DNA from: Pseudomonas sp. LS44
Lineage (GTDB): Bacteria; Pseudomonadota; Gammaproteobacteria; Pseudomonadales; Pseudomonadaceae
DNA: 64,000 nt
Direction of reading: 5' to 3'
NCBI RefSeq assembly: GCF_024730785.1
Contig: NZ_CP102830.1
Span: 496,001 to 560,000, forward strand
Shown: positions 35,330-43,179 of the stretch, one piece after another
Layout: each line of letters starts with the position of its first letter
Numbering within the stretch: position 1 is the stretch's first letter
Translations under genes and position numbers: made by a program
The notes under the pieces: generated by a model
The model's database searches: none
Seen by the model: only the letters and a program-made list of their open reading frames with translations
What the model was told of the DNA's origin: nothing

Positions 35330-36473
35330 AGCGGCTCCTTGCCTCGGGTTCGGAATGGACGGGGTGGCGCTTGCCGAGCAGGGCCGGCAGCAGGGTGGAG
35401 AGCAGGCTCATCAGCAGCAGGCCGAAGTACACCGGCGCGTCGATCAGCTGCTGTTGCAGCAACAGGTTGAGGAACACCACCTCGGTCAGGCCGCGGATGT
35501 TCAGCAGCAGGCTCTCGCGCCACTTCAGGCGCGCCGGCGAAGCCGGTGCGGCCCAGTGCAGGCCGAGCCAGCTGCCGAGCACCTTGCTCAGCACCGGCAG
35601 CACCAGCAGCGCGGCGAAGGCGCTCCACGGGTAGTCGCCGGCGAGGCCATGGAAGTTCACGCGCAGCACGCCGCAGGTGAGGATCAGCGGCACCGCCACG
35701 CCATTGAGCAGGCGCTTCCAGTGACGTTCGGGCAGCGGCAGGCGGAGCGGCTGACGCAGCGCGGCCAGGCACAGCAGATAGCTGATGCCGAACACCAGAG
35801 CATTGAGCTTGAGACTCTGCAACAGCAGCATCAGGGCGAAGAACGGCAGGCTGTAGACCAGCGGATGGCGCAGGCCGAGACGGTGCAGCAGCAACGGCAG
35901 GCAGGCGCTAGCGAGCGGGACGAGCAGGCTGGTCGGGTCGGCGCTGCCCTGGGCCAGGCCGAACAGGCTCCAGCACAGGAAATCCATGAGGATCGCCGCG
36001 TGCAGCAGGCGGCGGGTCGCCGCCGGCGGATAGTCGATGCTCTGCAGGAACAGGTAGAGCACCGGGATGGCGGTGATCGAGAACAGCAGGCCGATGCCCA
36101 GCGCGCTCAGCCAGTCGCGCGGGCCGGGCAGCAGCCAGACTGCGCAGGCGATGCCGGCGAGCAGCGGCACCAGGAAGCTCGGCAGGGCGATCTTCAGGCA
36201 GGCGGGGCTCAGCTCCAGGTCGATCACGTCGCTGAGGATGTAGCCGAGCAGCAGGGCGAAGCACAGGCCGTAGAGCGCCTCGACCCAGGCCGGGGCGAGC
36301 AGCGCGCGGGCATCGAGCTGCCAGTGCGGCTCGACCCAGCCGAGCAGCAGCGCCGGGATCGCCAGGCTGGCGACTAGCAACTGACCGACGATAGGGATCA
36401 ACCGGCGGCCGCCGAGCGTTGCGGCCAGGGCGTAGAGCGCCAGGGCGAGCAGCCAGAAGGCGAGCACGCTCAT
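35316..36473 (-). CDS. CHX-type CPA2 cation/proton exchanger-like membrane protein in the aryl polyene operon
   Basis: 385 residues, about 11-12 hydrophobic helices, no cytoplasmic RCK domain. FSITAIPVL (131-139) followed by LLHAAILMDFLCW (156-168) aligns with the CPA2 pattern in which a DD pair follows an 'AAAAVDD' helix; here the pair is Met163-Asp164. RGLTEVVFLNL and the following LLMSLLSTLL match the last helices of CHX exchangers. The first Asp is missing, so transport stoichiometry may differ or the protein may have lost exchange. The start ATG 36473 overlaps the exporter gene by 4 bases, so it belongs to the operon. Role in pigment production unknown. Confidence 0.8.
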   Translation of the reverse strand: MSVLAFWLLALALYALAATLGGRRLIPIVGQLLVASLAIPALLLGWVEPHWQLDARALLAPAWVEALYGLCFALLLGYILSDVIDLELSPACLKIALPSFLVPLLAGIACAVWLLPGPRDWLSALGIGLLFSITAIPVLYLFLQSIDYPPAATRRLLHAAILMDFLCWSLFGLAQGSADPTSLLVPLASACLPLLLHRLGLRHPLVYSLPFFALMLLLQSLKLNALVFGISYLLCLAALRQPLRLPLPERHWKRLLNGVAVPLILTCGVLRVNFHGLAGDYPWSAFAALLVLPVLSKVLGSWLGLHWAAPASPARLKWRESLLLNIRGLTEVVFLNLLLQQQLIDAPVYFGLLLMSLLSTLLPALLGKRHPVHSEPEARSRYEVS

Positions 36474-38788
36474 CGGGAATCCTCCGAAAGGTTGCCGGCC
36501 CAGGGCGCGAGCAGGAAGCAGAACAGCAGGCCGAGGCTGATCGCCAGGCCGAAGTTGGCGATCGCCGGGGTCTGGCTGATCAGCAGCAGGCCGAACGACA
36601 GCCAGCTGGTCAGCGCCGAGAGCAGCGTGCCGAGCAGGCTGACCGCCGGACCGCCGATGTTTTCGCGTATGAGGATCGCGTAGTCGACGCCAATCGCGGT
36701 GATCAGCAGCAGACCGAACAGGCTGAACAGGGTCAGCGGCTGGCCGAGCCAACCGAGGCAGGCCAGCGCGGCGACGGCGGCGAGCAGCGGCAGGCTGACC
36801 ACGCGCAGCGCGCCGGGGAGGCCGAATGGCAGGCACAGGAGCAGGACGATGGCCACGCAGGAGAGCAGCTTGAGTTCGGCGGCGCTGAGCTGGGTGGCGG
36901 CGAACAGGCGGTTCAGCTCGCCGAGGCGGTCGACCAGTTGCACGCCGGCGAGGCCCTCGGCGGCGGCCTGCAGACGCGCAGCGTCGGCCTGGCCCTGGAG
37001 GCTGACCAGGCCGGCCGCGCCGTCGCCATCCGCGCCCAGCCATAGTGGCCGCCAGGGTTCGCCGAGCGGGCCGGCGAGGGCCTGATCGAGACTCGGTTGT
37101 GGCGCATGCAGCAACGCATCGAGTTCGCTGCGTAGCGCCGTCTCCGGCAGACCAGCGGCGAGCAGCGGCTGCCAATGCGCCGGCAGTTGGCGCAGCGCAC
37201 CGCGCAGTGTTTCGAGCTGCGAGGGCGGGGCGACCAGTTGGCTGAGCGCGCGGTAGCCGCGCAGCGTGCCATCGGCGAGCAGCGGGTCGAGGCGTTGGGC
37301 CAGGGCGGCCTGGCGTTCCAGCAGCTGCGCCTCGTCGGCGCCGCGCACCAGGAAGAACTGGCTGGTCGGCTGCTGCCCGGTCAGCGCGGCGATGCGCTGC
37401 GCCTCGACCTGCAGGCGCGGCTCGCTGCCCAGCCACTGGCGCAGGTCGTTCTGACTGTGCAGCTGCCACAGGCCGCCGGCACAGAAGGCCAGCAGCAGGG
37501 CGAGCAGCGGCCAGCTGCCGGTCTTCGCCAGCAGTCGCGCGCGCACCGCCAGCAGGCGCTGGCAGAAGCGCAGTACGCCGGCCGGCGGTGCCAGGCGCAG
37601 GCCGCTGAGCCACGCCGGCAGCAGACACACCGAACACAGGTAGGCACCGATCAGCCCAGCGGCCGAGAACACCGCGATTTGGGTCAGCGCCGGGAACGGC
37701 GTGAAGGCCAGCGCCAGGTAGCCGACCAGGTTGGTGCCGAGGCTCAGGCTCAGCCCCGGCAGGGTGGCGCGCAGGGCGCTCCAGCTGCGCCAGTCGGCAT
37801 CGCCCCAGCTCTTGCTCAGGTAGTGCTGCGGGTAGTCGGCGGCCACGCCGATCAGGCTGGCGCCGAGCACCAGGGTCAGCGCGTTGATCTGGCCAAACAC
37901 CAGCACGCAAGCCGTGACCCCGGCGAGCAGCGCCACGCCGATCGGCAGCAGGCTGAGTAGAACCCGCGTGCGACGGAATGCCAGCAGCAACAGCAACAAA
38001 GTGCCGAGCGTGGCGCCGCCGCCGATCAGGCTGATTTCGCGGGTCGCCTTGGCCTGCCCGGCCGCGGCATACAACACGCCGCTGGCGGCGAGCAGCTGAC
38101 CGCCGGCCTGTTCGACCTGCGTGCGCGCCCGTGCCACGTCGGCGGCGATCATCGGCGGCGCGTGCATATCGAAGGCATCGCCGTGGGTCCGCGCGCGTAG
38201 CAACGCCCAGGTCATGCCCTGCTCGTCGAGGAGCAGCGTGCCGCTGGCCAGATCGGCCTGAATGCGGCTGTGCGGATTGAGCGCCTGTTGCGCGCGCACG
38301 CCGAGACCTAGCCAGTCCTGCGCGGTGGGCAGCAGGGCGACACCGGCAAAGGTGTCGAACAGCTGCGCGGCGCGTTGCGCGACGAAGGCCTGCGGTTGTT
38401 CGAGCAGCTGCTGGCGATCGGCCGCCGGCAACAGTGCCAGGCGGCTGGTGCGCAATTGCTCGCGTAGCGCCGGCAAGTCGGCATCGAGGCTCCACTGCAC
38501 CCGCGCGAAGCGTTGCTCGGCCTGCCAGTGCCGGCCAATCTGCTGCACCAGGGCGATCGCCCGGTCGCGCTGCGGATGACCGATCAGCACCAGCAGCTCG
38601 CGATTCAGCGGCTCCTGCATGCGCTGCTCGGCCTGCTGTACTCGCGCATCGCCGGCGCCCTGCGGTAGCAGGCTGAGCATGCTGGCTTCGACCGGCGCGC
38701 CGGCCCGCCATTGCCAGGCGGCCAGGGCCAGCAACGCGGCGAGCAGGAACAGGAACAGGCGCGGCAGCAGGCGTTCAGTCGGCAGCAA
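36470..38788 (-). CDS. MMPL/RND-family exporter of the aryl polyene cluster
   Basis: 772-residue membrane protein with the two-fold MMPL plan: a first helix at about 9-28, a large periplasmic loop (about 30-235), helices at about 240-395, a second periplasmic loop (about 430-630) and a final helix bundle at about 640-765. ADYPQHYLSKSW and GVDYAILI are the conserved Asp-Tyr motifs in the proton-relay helices. MMPL exporters are a constant part of aryl polyene clusters and are thought to extract the lipid-linked product from the inner membrane. Overlaps the LolA-like gene by 14 bases. Confidence 0.88.
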   Translation of the reverse strand: MLPTERLLPRLFLFLLAALLALAAWQWRAGAPVEASMLSLLPQGAGDARVQQAEQRMQEPLNRELLVLIGHPQRDRAIALVQQIGRHWQAEQRFARVQWSLDADLPALREQLRTSRLALLPAADRQQLLEQPQAFVAQRAAQLFDTFAGVALLPTAQDWLGLGVRAQQALNPHSRIQADLASGTLLLDEQGMTWALLRARTHGDAFDMHAPPMIAADVARARTQVEQAGGQLLAASGVLYAAAGQAKATREISLIGGGATLGTLLLLLLAFRRTRVLLSLLPIGVALLAGVTACVLVFGQINALTLVLGASLIGVAADYPQHYLSKSWGDADWRSWSALRATLPGLSLSLGTNLVGYLALAFTPFPALTQIAVFSAAGLIGAYLCSVCLLPAWLSGLRLAPPAGVLRFCQRLLAVRARLLAKTGSWPLLALLLAFCAGGLWQLHSQNDLRQWLGSEPRLQVEAQRIAALTGQQPTSQFFLVRGADEAQLLERQAALAQRLDPLLADGTLRGYRALSQLVAPPSQLETLRGALRQLPAHWQPLLAAGLPETALRSELDALLHAPQPSLDQALAGPLGEPWRPLWLGADGDGAAGLVSLQGQADAARLQAAAEGLAGVQLVDRLGELNRLFAATQLSAAELKLLSCVAIVLLLCLPFGLPGALRVVSLPLLAAVAALACLGWLGQPLTLFSLFGLLLITAIGVDYAILIRENIGGPAVSLLGTLLSALTSWLSFGLLLISQTPAIANFGLAISLGLLFCFLLAPWAGNLSEDSR

Positions 38789-39368
38789 AGTCGGACCGCT
38801 CCGTGTCGCTCAATGCAGCGCCCGCCTGGCTCTGCGGCAGGCGCAAGACACTGCGGTCGCCCTGGGTTTCACGTAGTTCGATGCGCTGCACCAGCGCGCC
38901 GCCGTCGATCTCGATGGCGCTGAAGATTTGCTTGAGCAGCAGCGAACGCGGCGTGAGGTGCAGGCGCCAGTTATCCGCGGTGCCGCTCAGCTGCAGCTCG
39001 AAATCGCGCTCCAGGCCACTGCGGTCGCCCTTCAATACGGCTAGGAACAAGCGACTCTGCTGCGCGGCGACGTCCTGGCCGGGCTGGGTTTGCCAGCCGG
39101 TGGCGCTGCGTTTAGCGATGCCTTGGGCATCGATGCGGTAGTCCTGTTGCAACGGGCTTTGCAGCTGCCAGAGCAGGCCGTACTCACGCGACAGGACGAA
39201 CTGGCCACGGCTGGTCAGCGGCTGGGGCAGCGCGCGCAGGTGTTTTTCCTGAATGAACGGACCGCGTACCACCGTCGGCTTGGCCAGTTGCACGCTGAGC
39301 TGATCGAGGTCGAAGGCCTGGGCCAACGGCGCGCAGATCAGTAGGACGATGGCGAGCAGGCGCTTCAT
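38775..39368 (-). CDS. LolA-like periplasmic outer-membrane lipoprotein carrier
   Basis: 197 residues with a signal peptide (MKRLLAIVLLICAPLAQA). The mature sequence follows the LolA half-barrel pattern: VVRGPFIQEKHL near the start, LTSRGQFVLSREYGLLWQL (52-70), and alternating beta strands to the end. Cluster-specific LolA paralogues are known from aryl polyene operons and probably shuttle the lipidated polyene across the periplasm. ATG 39368 overlaps the thioesterase stop by 4 bases. Confidence 0.87.
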   Translation of the reverse strand: MKRLLAIVLLICAPLAQAFDLDQLSVQLAKPTVVRGPFIQEKHLRALPQPLTSRGQFVLSREYGLLWQLQSPLQQDYRIDAQGIAKRSATGWQTQPGQDVAAQQSRLFLAVLKGDRSGLERDFELQLSGTADNWRLHLTPRSLLLKQIFSAIEIDGGALVQRIELRETQGDRSVLRLPQSQAGAALSDTERSDFAAD

Positions 39369-39790
39369 GCCAGCGTCTTGCTCACGGCGTCGACGAACAC
39401 TTTGGGCGAGGCGAGCAACATCTCCCGCGTGGCAATCTCCACCGCGACCTGCACGGTGCTGGCGCGGGTCATGCGTTCGCCACTGCTGAAATCGCTGATC
39501 AAGTAGTTGATCTTCAGGCGGTTCTCCCACTCGACCAGATCGGCGCGCACGATCAGGCGCTGGCCGAATTTCGCCCCACGCACGTAGCGCAGCTGCAGAT
39601 CAATGATTGGCCAGGCGTAGCCGGCCTCACGCATCTGCCCGTAGTTGTGGCCGAGCTTATCCAGCAGGGCGCAGCGCGCGACCTCCAGGTACTTGACGTA
39701 ATGCCCGTGCCAGACCACTTCCATCATGTCGACATCGAAGAACGGCACGAGGATTTCCACCTCGGCCTGAAGTACGCCGTGGCTACGCAT
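39365..39790 (-). CDS. Hotdog thioesterase (4HBT/YbgC-like) of the aryl polyene cluster
   Basis: 141 residues with the 4HBT pattern FFDVDMMEVVWHGHYVKYLE (17-36), including the Asp residues used in catalysis. Likely releases or edits the ACP-bound polyene; editing of stalled intermediates is an equally good guess. Separated from the ammonia lyase upstream by 74 bases that hold a dispersed repeat, and overlapping the LolA-like gene downstream by 4 bases. Confidence 0.85.
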   Translation of the reverse strand: MRSHGVLQAEVEILVPFFDVDMMEVVWHGHYVKYLEVARCALLDKLGHNYGQMREAGYAWPIIDLQLRYVRGAKFGQRLIVRADLVEWENRLKINYLISDFSSGERMTRASTVQVAVEIATREMLLASPKVFVDAVSKTLA

Positions 39791-39803
39791 GGTGAGCGCT
39801 CCG

Positions 39804-39854
39804 GTAGGGCGGGTGAAACCCGCGCAGGCAGCTCGCGGGTTGCACCCGCCCTAC
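39804..39854. repeat. Dispersed palindromic repeat inside the aryl polyene operon
   Basis: The ends GTAGGGCGGGTG (39804-39815) and CACCCGCCCTAC (39843-39854) are a perfect 12-base inverted repeat, with further pairing inside (AACCCGCG with CGCGGGTT). It fills 51 of the 74 bases between the ammonia lyase and thioesterase genes. Confidence 0.85.
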
Positions 39855-39864
39855 GCAAATCGCG

Positions 39865-41406
39865 TTATGCATACAGCCTCCAGTGCTGGGCGCGGATGCG
39901 TTCTAGGCACAGGCGCAGTTCGCCTTCCAGGGCACGGTCCTCGATCAGCGGCGGGAAGTCGTCGGCCAGCTGTTCGTGCATCGTCGCCAGCGGCGTCGGC
40001 AGGACGTGCACTTCGTTGCGTTGGCGCAACCAGACGCCTTGCTTGGCGGCTAGCAGCGTGGCGGCGGCGACCTGTTCGGCGAGCTCCAGGCTGCGCAACG
40101 CGTCGCGCGCGGCGATGGTGCCCATGCTTACCTTGTCCTGGTTGTGGCACTCGGTGGAGCGTGAGAACACGCTGGCCGGCATGCTGTTTTTCAGTGCCTC
40201 GGCGGTCCAGGCGCTGGCGCCGATCTGCACCGCCTTGAAGCCGTGATTGAGCATCGCCCGGTCCGCCGCGGCGCCGGACAGGTTGCTCGGCAGGCCGTGG
40301 TTGTAGCGCACGTCGACCAGCAGGGCGAGCTGTCGGTCGAGCAGGTCGGCGAGGTTGCCGATCAGATTCTTCAGGCCGTCCATGGCGAAGGCGATATGCC
40401 CGCCATAGAAGTGCCCGCCATGCATCACGCGCTCGGCATCCGGGTCGATCAGCGGGTTGTCGTTGGCGCTGTTCAGTTCGATCTCGATGAACTGGCGCAG
40501 CCAGCCCAGGCTGTCGGCCAGCACGCCGAGCACGTGCGGCGCGCAGCGTAGCGAGTAGCGGTCCTGCAGGCGGTGCAGCGGCGGGGTCGGGCCGTCGATG
40601 GCCAGATCCTCACGCAGCCAGGCGGCGACCTGCATCTGCCCGGGATGCGGCTTGGCGGCGAACAGGCGCTCGTCGAAGTGCTCCGGGTTGCCGGCTAGTG
40701 CGACCACGTTGAGGGCGGTGATCCGGGTCGCCAGCTTGAGCAGGTAATCGGCACGGCTATAGGCCTGGCAGGCCAGCGCGGTCATCACTGCAGTGCCGTT
40801 CATCAGCGCCAGGGCTTCCTTGGGGCGCAGGGTCAGCGGCGTCCAGCCGAGTTCTTGATGGACCTCGGCGGCGCTGCGCCGTTGGCCGCGGTACAGCACT
40901 TCACGCTCGCCGCTGAGGGTGGCGGCGACGTAGGACAGCGGGGTCAGGTCGCCGCTGGCGCCGACCGAGCCTTCCTCGGGGATCAGCGGCAGCACGTCGT
41001 GGTCGAGGAACGCCTGCAGGCGTTCGAGCAACTCCACGCGCACCCCGGAGACGCCCTGACACAGCGACTGCAAACGCGCCGCCAGCACCGAGCGGGTGCT
41101 CTCTTCGTCGAGCAGCTTGCCCAGCCCGCAGCCGTGGAAGGTGTACAGATGGCGCGGTAGCGCCTCGACCTGATGCAGCGGCACGCTGACCACGCAGGAG
41201 TCGCCGTAGCCGGTGGTCACCCCGTAGATGCTGCCTTCGCGGTCGAGCAGGCTGTCGAGAAACTGCGCGCCGCGGGCGATGCGCGCGCGGTAGACGGCAT
41301 CGTCCTGCAAGCAGGCGCGGGCGCGCCGCTGGCTGAGCGCCACGACGTTCTCGATGGTCAGCGGCTGCTCGCCGAATACCACGGGTTCAGGCTGCTGTGT
41401 CGTCAT
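39865..41406 (-). CDS. Aromatic amino acid ammonia lyase (HAL/TAL family)
   Basis: 513-residue MIO enzyme. Ala150-Ser151-Gly152 in GSVGASGDLTPLSY form the MIO prosthetic group; Tyr61 in GVTTGYGDS is the general base. The residue pair that helps set substrate choice reads Phe90-His91 (HLYTFHGCGLG), neither the Ser-His of histidine lyases nor the His-Leu of bacterial tyrosine lyases. Ammonia lyases are regular members of aryl polyene clusters and could supply a cinnamate or coumarate unit; histidine breakdown is unlikely as no hut genes are near. Overlaps the preceding acyltransferase gene by 20 bases. Confidence 0.9.
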   Translation of the reverse strand: MTTQQPEPVVFGEQPLTIENVVALSQRRARACLQDDAVYRARIARGAQFLDSLLDREGSIYGVTTGYGDSCVVSVPLHQVEALPRHLYTFHGCGLGKLLDEESTRSVLAARLQSLCQGVSGVRVELLERLQAFLDHDVLPLIPEEGSVGASGDLTPLSYVAATLSGEREVLYRGQRRSAAEVHQELGWTPLTLRPKEALALMNGTAVMTALACQAYSRADYLLKLATRITALNVVALAGNPEHFDERLFAAKPHPGQMQVAAWLREDLAIDGPTPPLHRLQDRYSLRCAPHVLGVLADSLGWLRQFIEIELNSANDNPLIDPDAERVMHGGHFYGGHIAFAMDGLKNLIGNLADLLDRQLALLVDVRYNHGLPSNLSGAAADRAMLNHGFKAVQIGASAWTAEALKNSMPASVFSRSTECHNQDKVSMGTIAARDALRSLELAEQVAAATLLAAKQGVWLRQRNEVHVLPTPLATMHEQLADDFPPLIEDRALEGELRLCLERIRAQHWRLYA

Positions 41407-42319
41407 GCTCGTTCCAGAACGGGTAGAAGTTGAACCATTGGCGCGGCGCCAGTAGGCACAGCTGGCCGAGGCGTTCGGCGTAGCGCTGCACCCAGGCGCG
41501 GATCACCGCGTCGCGCTCGCCGCGCTTCCACTGCACGCGTTCGGCGAACGGCTCGAGGTACACGCGGTAGCGGCCGTCCTGCTTCACGCAGGTCATCAGG
41601 TTGAGTGGGCAGTGCAGCAGGCCGGCGAGCAGCCAGGGGCCCTGGGGAAATGCGGCCGGGCGGCCGAGGAAGTCGACCGTGACGTTGCGCCCGCCATGCA
41701 GTGGCACGCGGTCGCCGGCGATCGCCAGCCACTCGCCGCGCTCCAGGCGTTCGGAGAGCTGCAGCATGATCGCCGGGTCCAGCTCGCTGACCTGGATCAG
41801 CCGCAGGTGGCTGGCGCCGGCCTCGCCGAGCAGGCGGTTGAATTGTTCGGCGTGCTTGGTGTGCACCAGCACGTTCATCTGCACTTTCTCGCCGAGCTCG
41901 GCGAGCGCGCGGCAGACCTCGAGGTTGCCGAGGTGGGCGCCGACCAGCAACTGGCCGCGTTCGCCGCGCAGCTGGCCGCGCAAATCGTGGGGATCGATCA
42001 GCTCGATCTGCGCCGGGTCGAGGCGGCCGCTCCAGATATCCAGCTTATCGAGCAGCGCTTCGGCGAAGGCGAGGAACTGGGCGAACACTGAGCCGCGGCG
42101 CGGGCCCAGCTCGGCGCGGCCGCTCCAGGCGGCGAGGCGCTGCTGGTAGGCGTGGATGCTGCGCCGCGCCTTGCCGCCGAACAGGAAGAAGTAGCCGACG
42201 ATCAGGTACAGCAGCGGCGCCAGGGCGCGGCGGCCGAGGCGGCGGGCGGCGCCGGCGGTGAACTTCATCAGCAGGAAGCTGCCGCGCTCGCGTTGCGTGG
42301 CCCAGTGTTGGCGGTTCAT
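41387..42319 (-). CDS. LpxL/HtrB-family lipid acyltransferase
   Basis: 310 residues from ATG 42319, overlapping the glycosyltransferase stop by 4 bases. A membrane segment at about 35-50 and the HxxxxE catalytic motif in GAHLGNLEVC identify the lysophospholipid/lipid A acyltransferase family; RQWFNFYPFW is near the C-terminus. It probably adds an acyl chain, or the polyene chain itself, to the lipid anchor of the aryl polyene. The longer frame to 42640 overlaps the glycosyltransferase and is not used. Confidence 0.87.
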   Translation of the reverse strand: MNRQHWATQRERGSFLLMKFTAGAARRLGRRALAPLLYLIVGYFFLFGGKARRSIHAYQQRLAAWSGRAELGPRRGSVFAQFLAFAEALLDKLDIWSGRLDPAQIELIDPHDLRGQLRGERGQLLVGAHLGNLEVCRALAELGEKVQMNVLVHTKHAEQFNRLLGEAGASHLRLIQVSELDPAIMLQLSERLERGEWLAIAGDRVPLHGGRNVTVDFLGRPAAFPQGPWLLAGLLHCPLNLMTCVKQDGRYRVYLEPFAERVQWKRGERDAVIRAWVQRYAERLGQLCLLAPRQWFNFYPFWNEHDDTAA

Positions 42320-43050
42320 CCGCGCCACCGTCGCCAGGCAATCATCGGCGCGCGCGGCAGCATGGCGAAGAACAGCTTGGCGTGCATCTTCGAGATCAGC
42401 GCGTTGTCGTGCCACAGGCGAAAGTGCGAGAGGCCATCGAGCGGGTAGTGCACGCGGGTCGGCAGCCAGTGCATCGGCTGGTTGCGCCAGGCCATGCGCA
42501 CCAGAAATTCGGGATCGAAGTCCATGCGCCGGCCGAGGCGCGCCGAGTCGAGCAGCGCCACGCTGGCGGCCAGCGGGTAGACGCGAAAGCCGCACATGCT
42601 GTCGCGGATCGACAGCGACAGGCTGTTGATCCACACCCACACGTGGGTCAGGTAGCGCGCATACAGACGGGCCTTGGGCACGCTGGCGTCGTACTGCGGG
42701 TAGCCGCAGATCAGCGCCTGCGGCTGCAGCTGTGATTGGGCGAGGAAACGCGCGACGTCGCCGAGGTCGTGCTGACCGTCGGCATCGACCTGCAGCGCAT
42801 GGCTGAACCCCAGGCGCTGCGCCTCGCGCAAGCCGGCCATCACCGCGCCGCCCTTGCCCTGGTTGCGCGGCAGGCGGACGAGGAAGGTGTCCGACGCGCC
42901 AGCCAGGCGATCCATCACCGCGGCACAGTCGGCGCTGGAGGCGTCATCGACCAGTACGCAGGGCAAGCCAGCGTCGCGCAGCGCGGCGACCACGGCCGGC
43001 AGGGCGTGTTCGTGGTTGTACACGGGGATCACTGCGCAGGGGTTATGCAT
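42316..43050 (-). CDS. Family 2 glycosyltransferase of the aryl polyene cluster
   Basis: 244 residues from ATG 43050, chosen because AGGGG lies 6 bases upstream. GT-A fold motifs are CAVIPVYNHEHALPAVV, VLVDDASSADC, NQGKGGAVMAGL and the metal-binding DADGQHD. The closest functional group is dolichyl-phosphate-mannose-synthase-like GT2. A glycosyltransferase is standard in these clusters and supports a glycolipid-anchored product. Preceded by 129 bases containing two repeat units. Confidence 0.88.
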   Translation of the reverse strand: MHNPCAVIPVYNHEHALPAVVAALRDAGLPCVLVDDASSADCAAVMDRLAGASDTFLVRLPRNQGKGGAVMAGLREAQRLGFSHALQVDADGQHDLGDVARFLAQSQLQPQALICGYPQYDASVPKARLYARYLTHVWVWINSLSLSIRDSMCGFRVYPLAASVALLDSARLGRRMDFDPEFLVRMAWRNQPMHWLPTRVHYPLDGLSHFRLWHDNALISKMHAKLFFAMLPRAPMIAWRRWRG

Positions 43051-43090
43051 GGCCAACCCCTGCATCGGCAATGTCACGGCCCATCGCCGT

Positions 43091-43125
43091 GTTGTTGGGT
43101 ATCGCTGCGCTCAACACCAACCTAC
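43091..43125. repeat. Dispersed repeat half-unit
   Basis: On the minus strand it reads GTAGGTTGGTGTTGAGCGCA then GCGATACCCAACAAC, a clear half-unit of the family. Confidence 0.8.
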
Positions 43126-43150
43126 GGAGGCTCACGGCGGTACGCTCCTC

Positions 43151-43179
43151 GTAGGATGGGTGGAGAACCGCGATATCCA
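43151..43179. repeat. Second dispersed repeat half-unit, ending at a stop codon
   Basis: GTAGGATGGGTGGAGAACCG followed by CGATATCCATC. It runs up to the stop codon of the ligase-dehydratase gene (43180-43182). Confidence 0.65.

Noticed and set aside
36474..38711. Upstream extension of the exchanger frame to 1131 codons
   Set aside because: The added 745 residues are Arg/Ala/Gly-rich and out of frame with the exporter gene they overlap; the membrane protein begins at ATG 36473.
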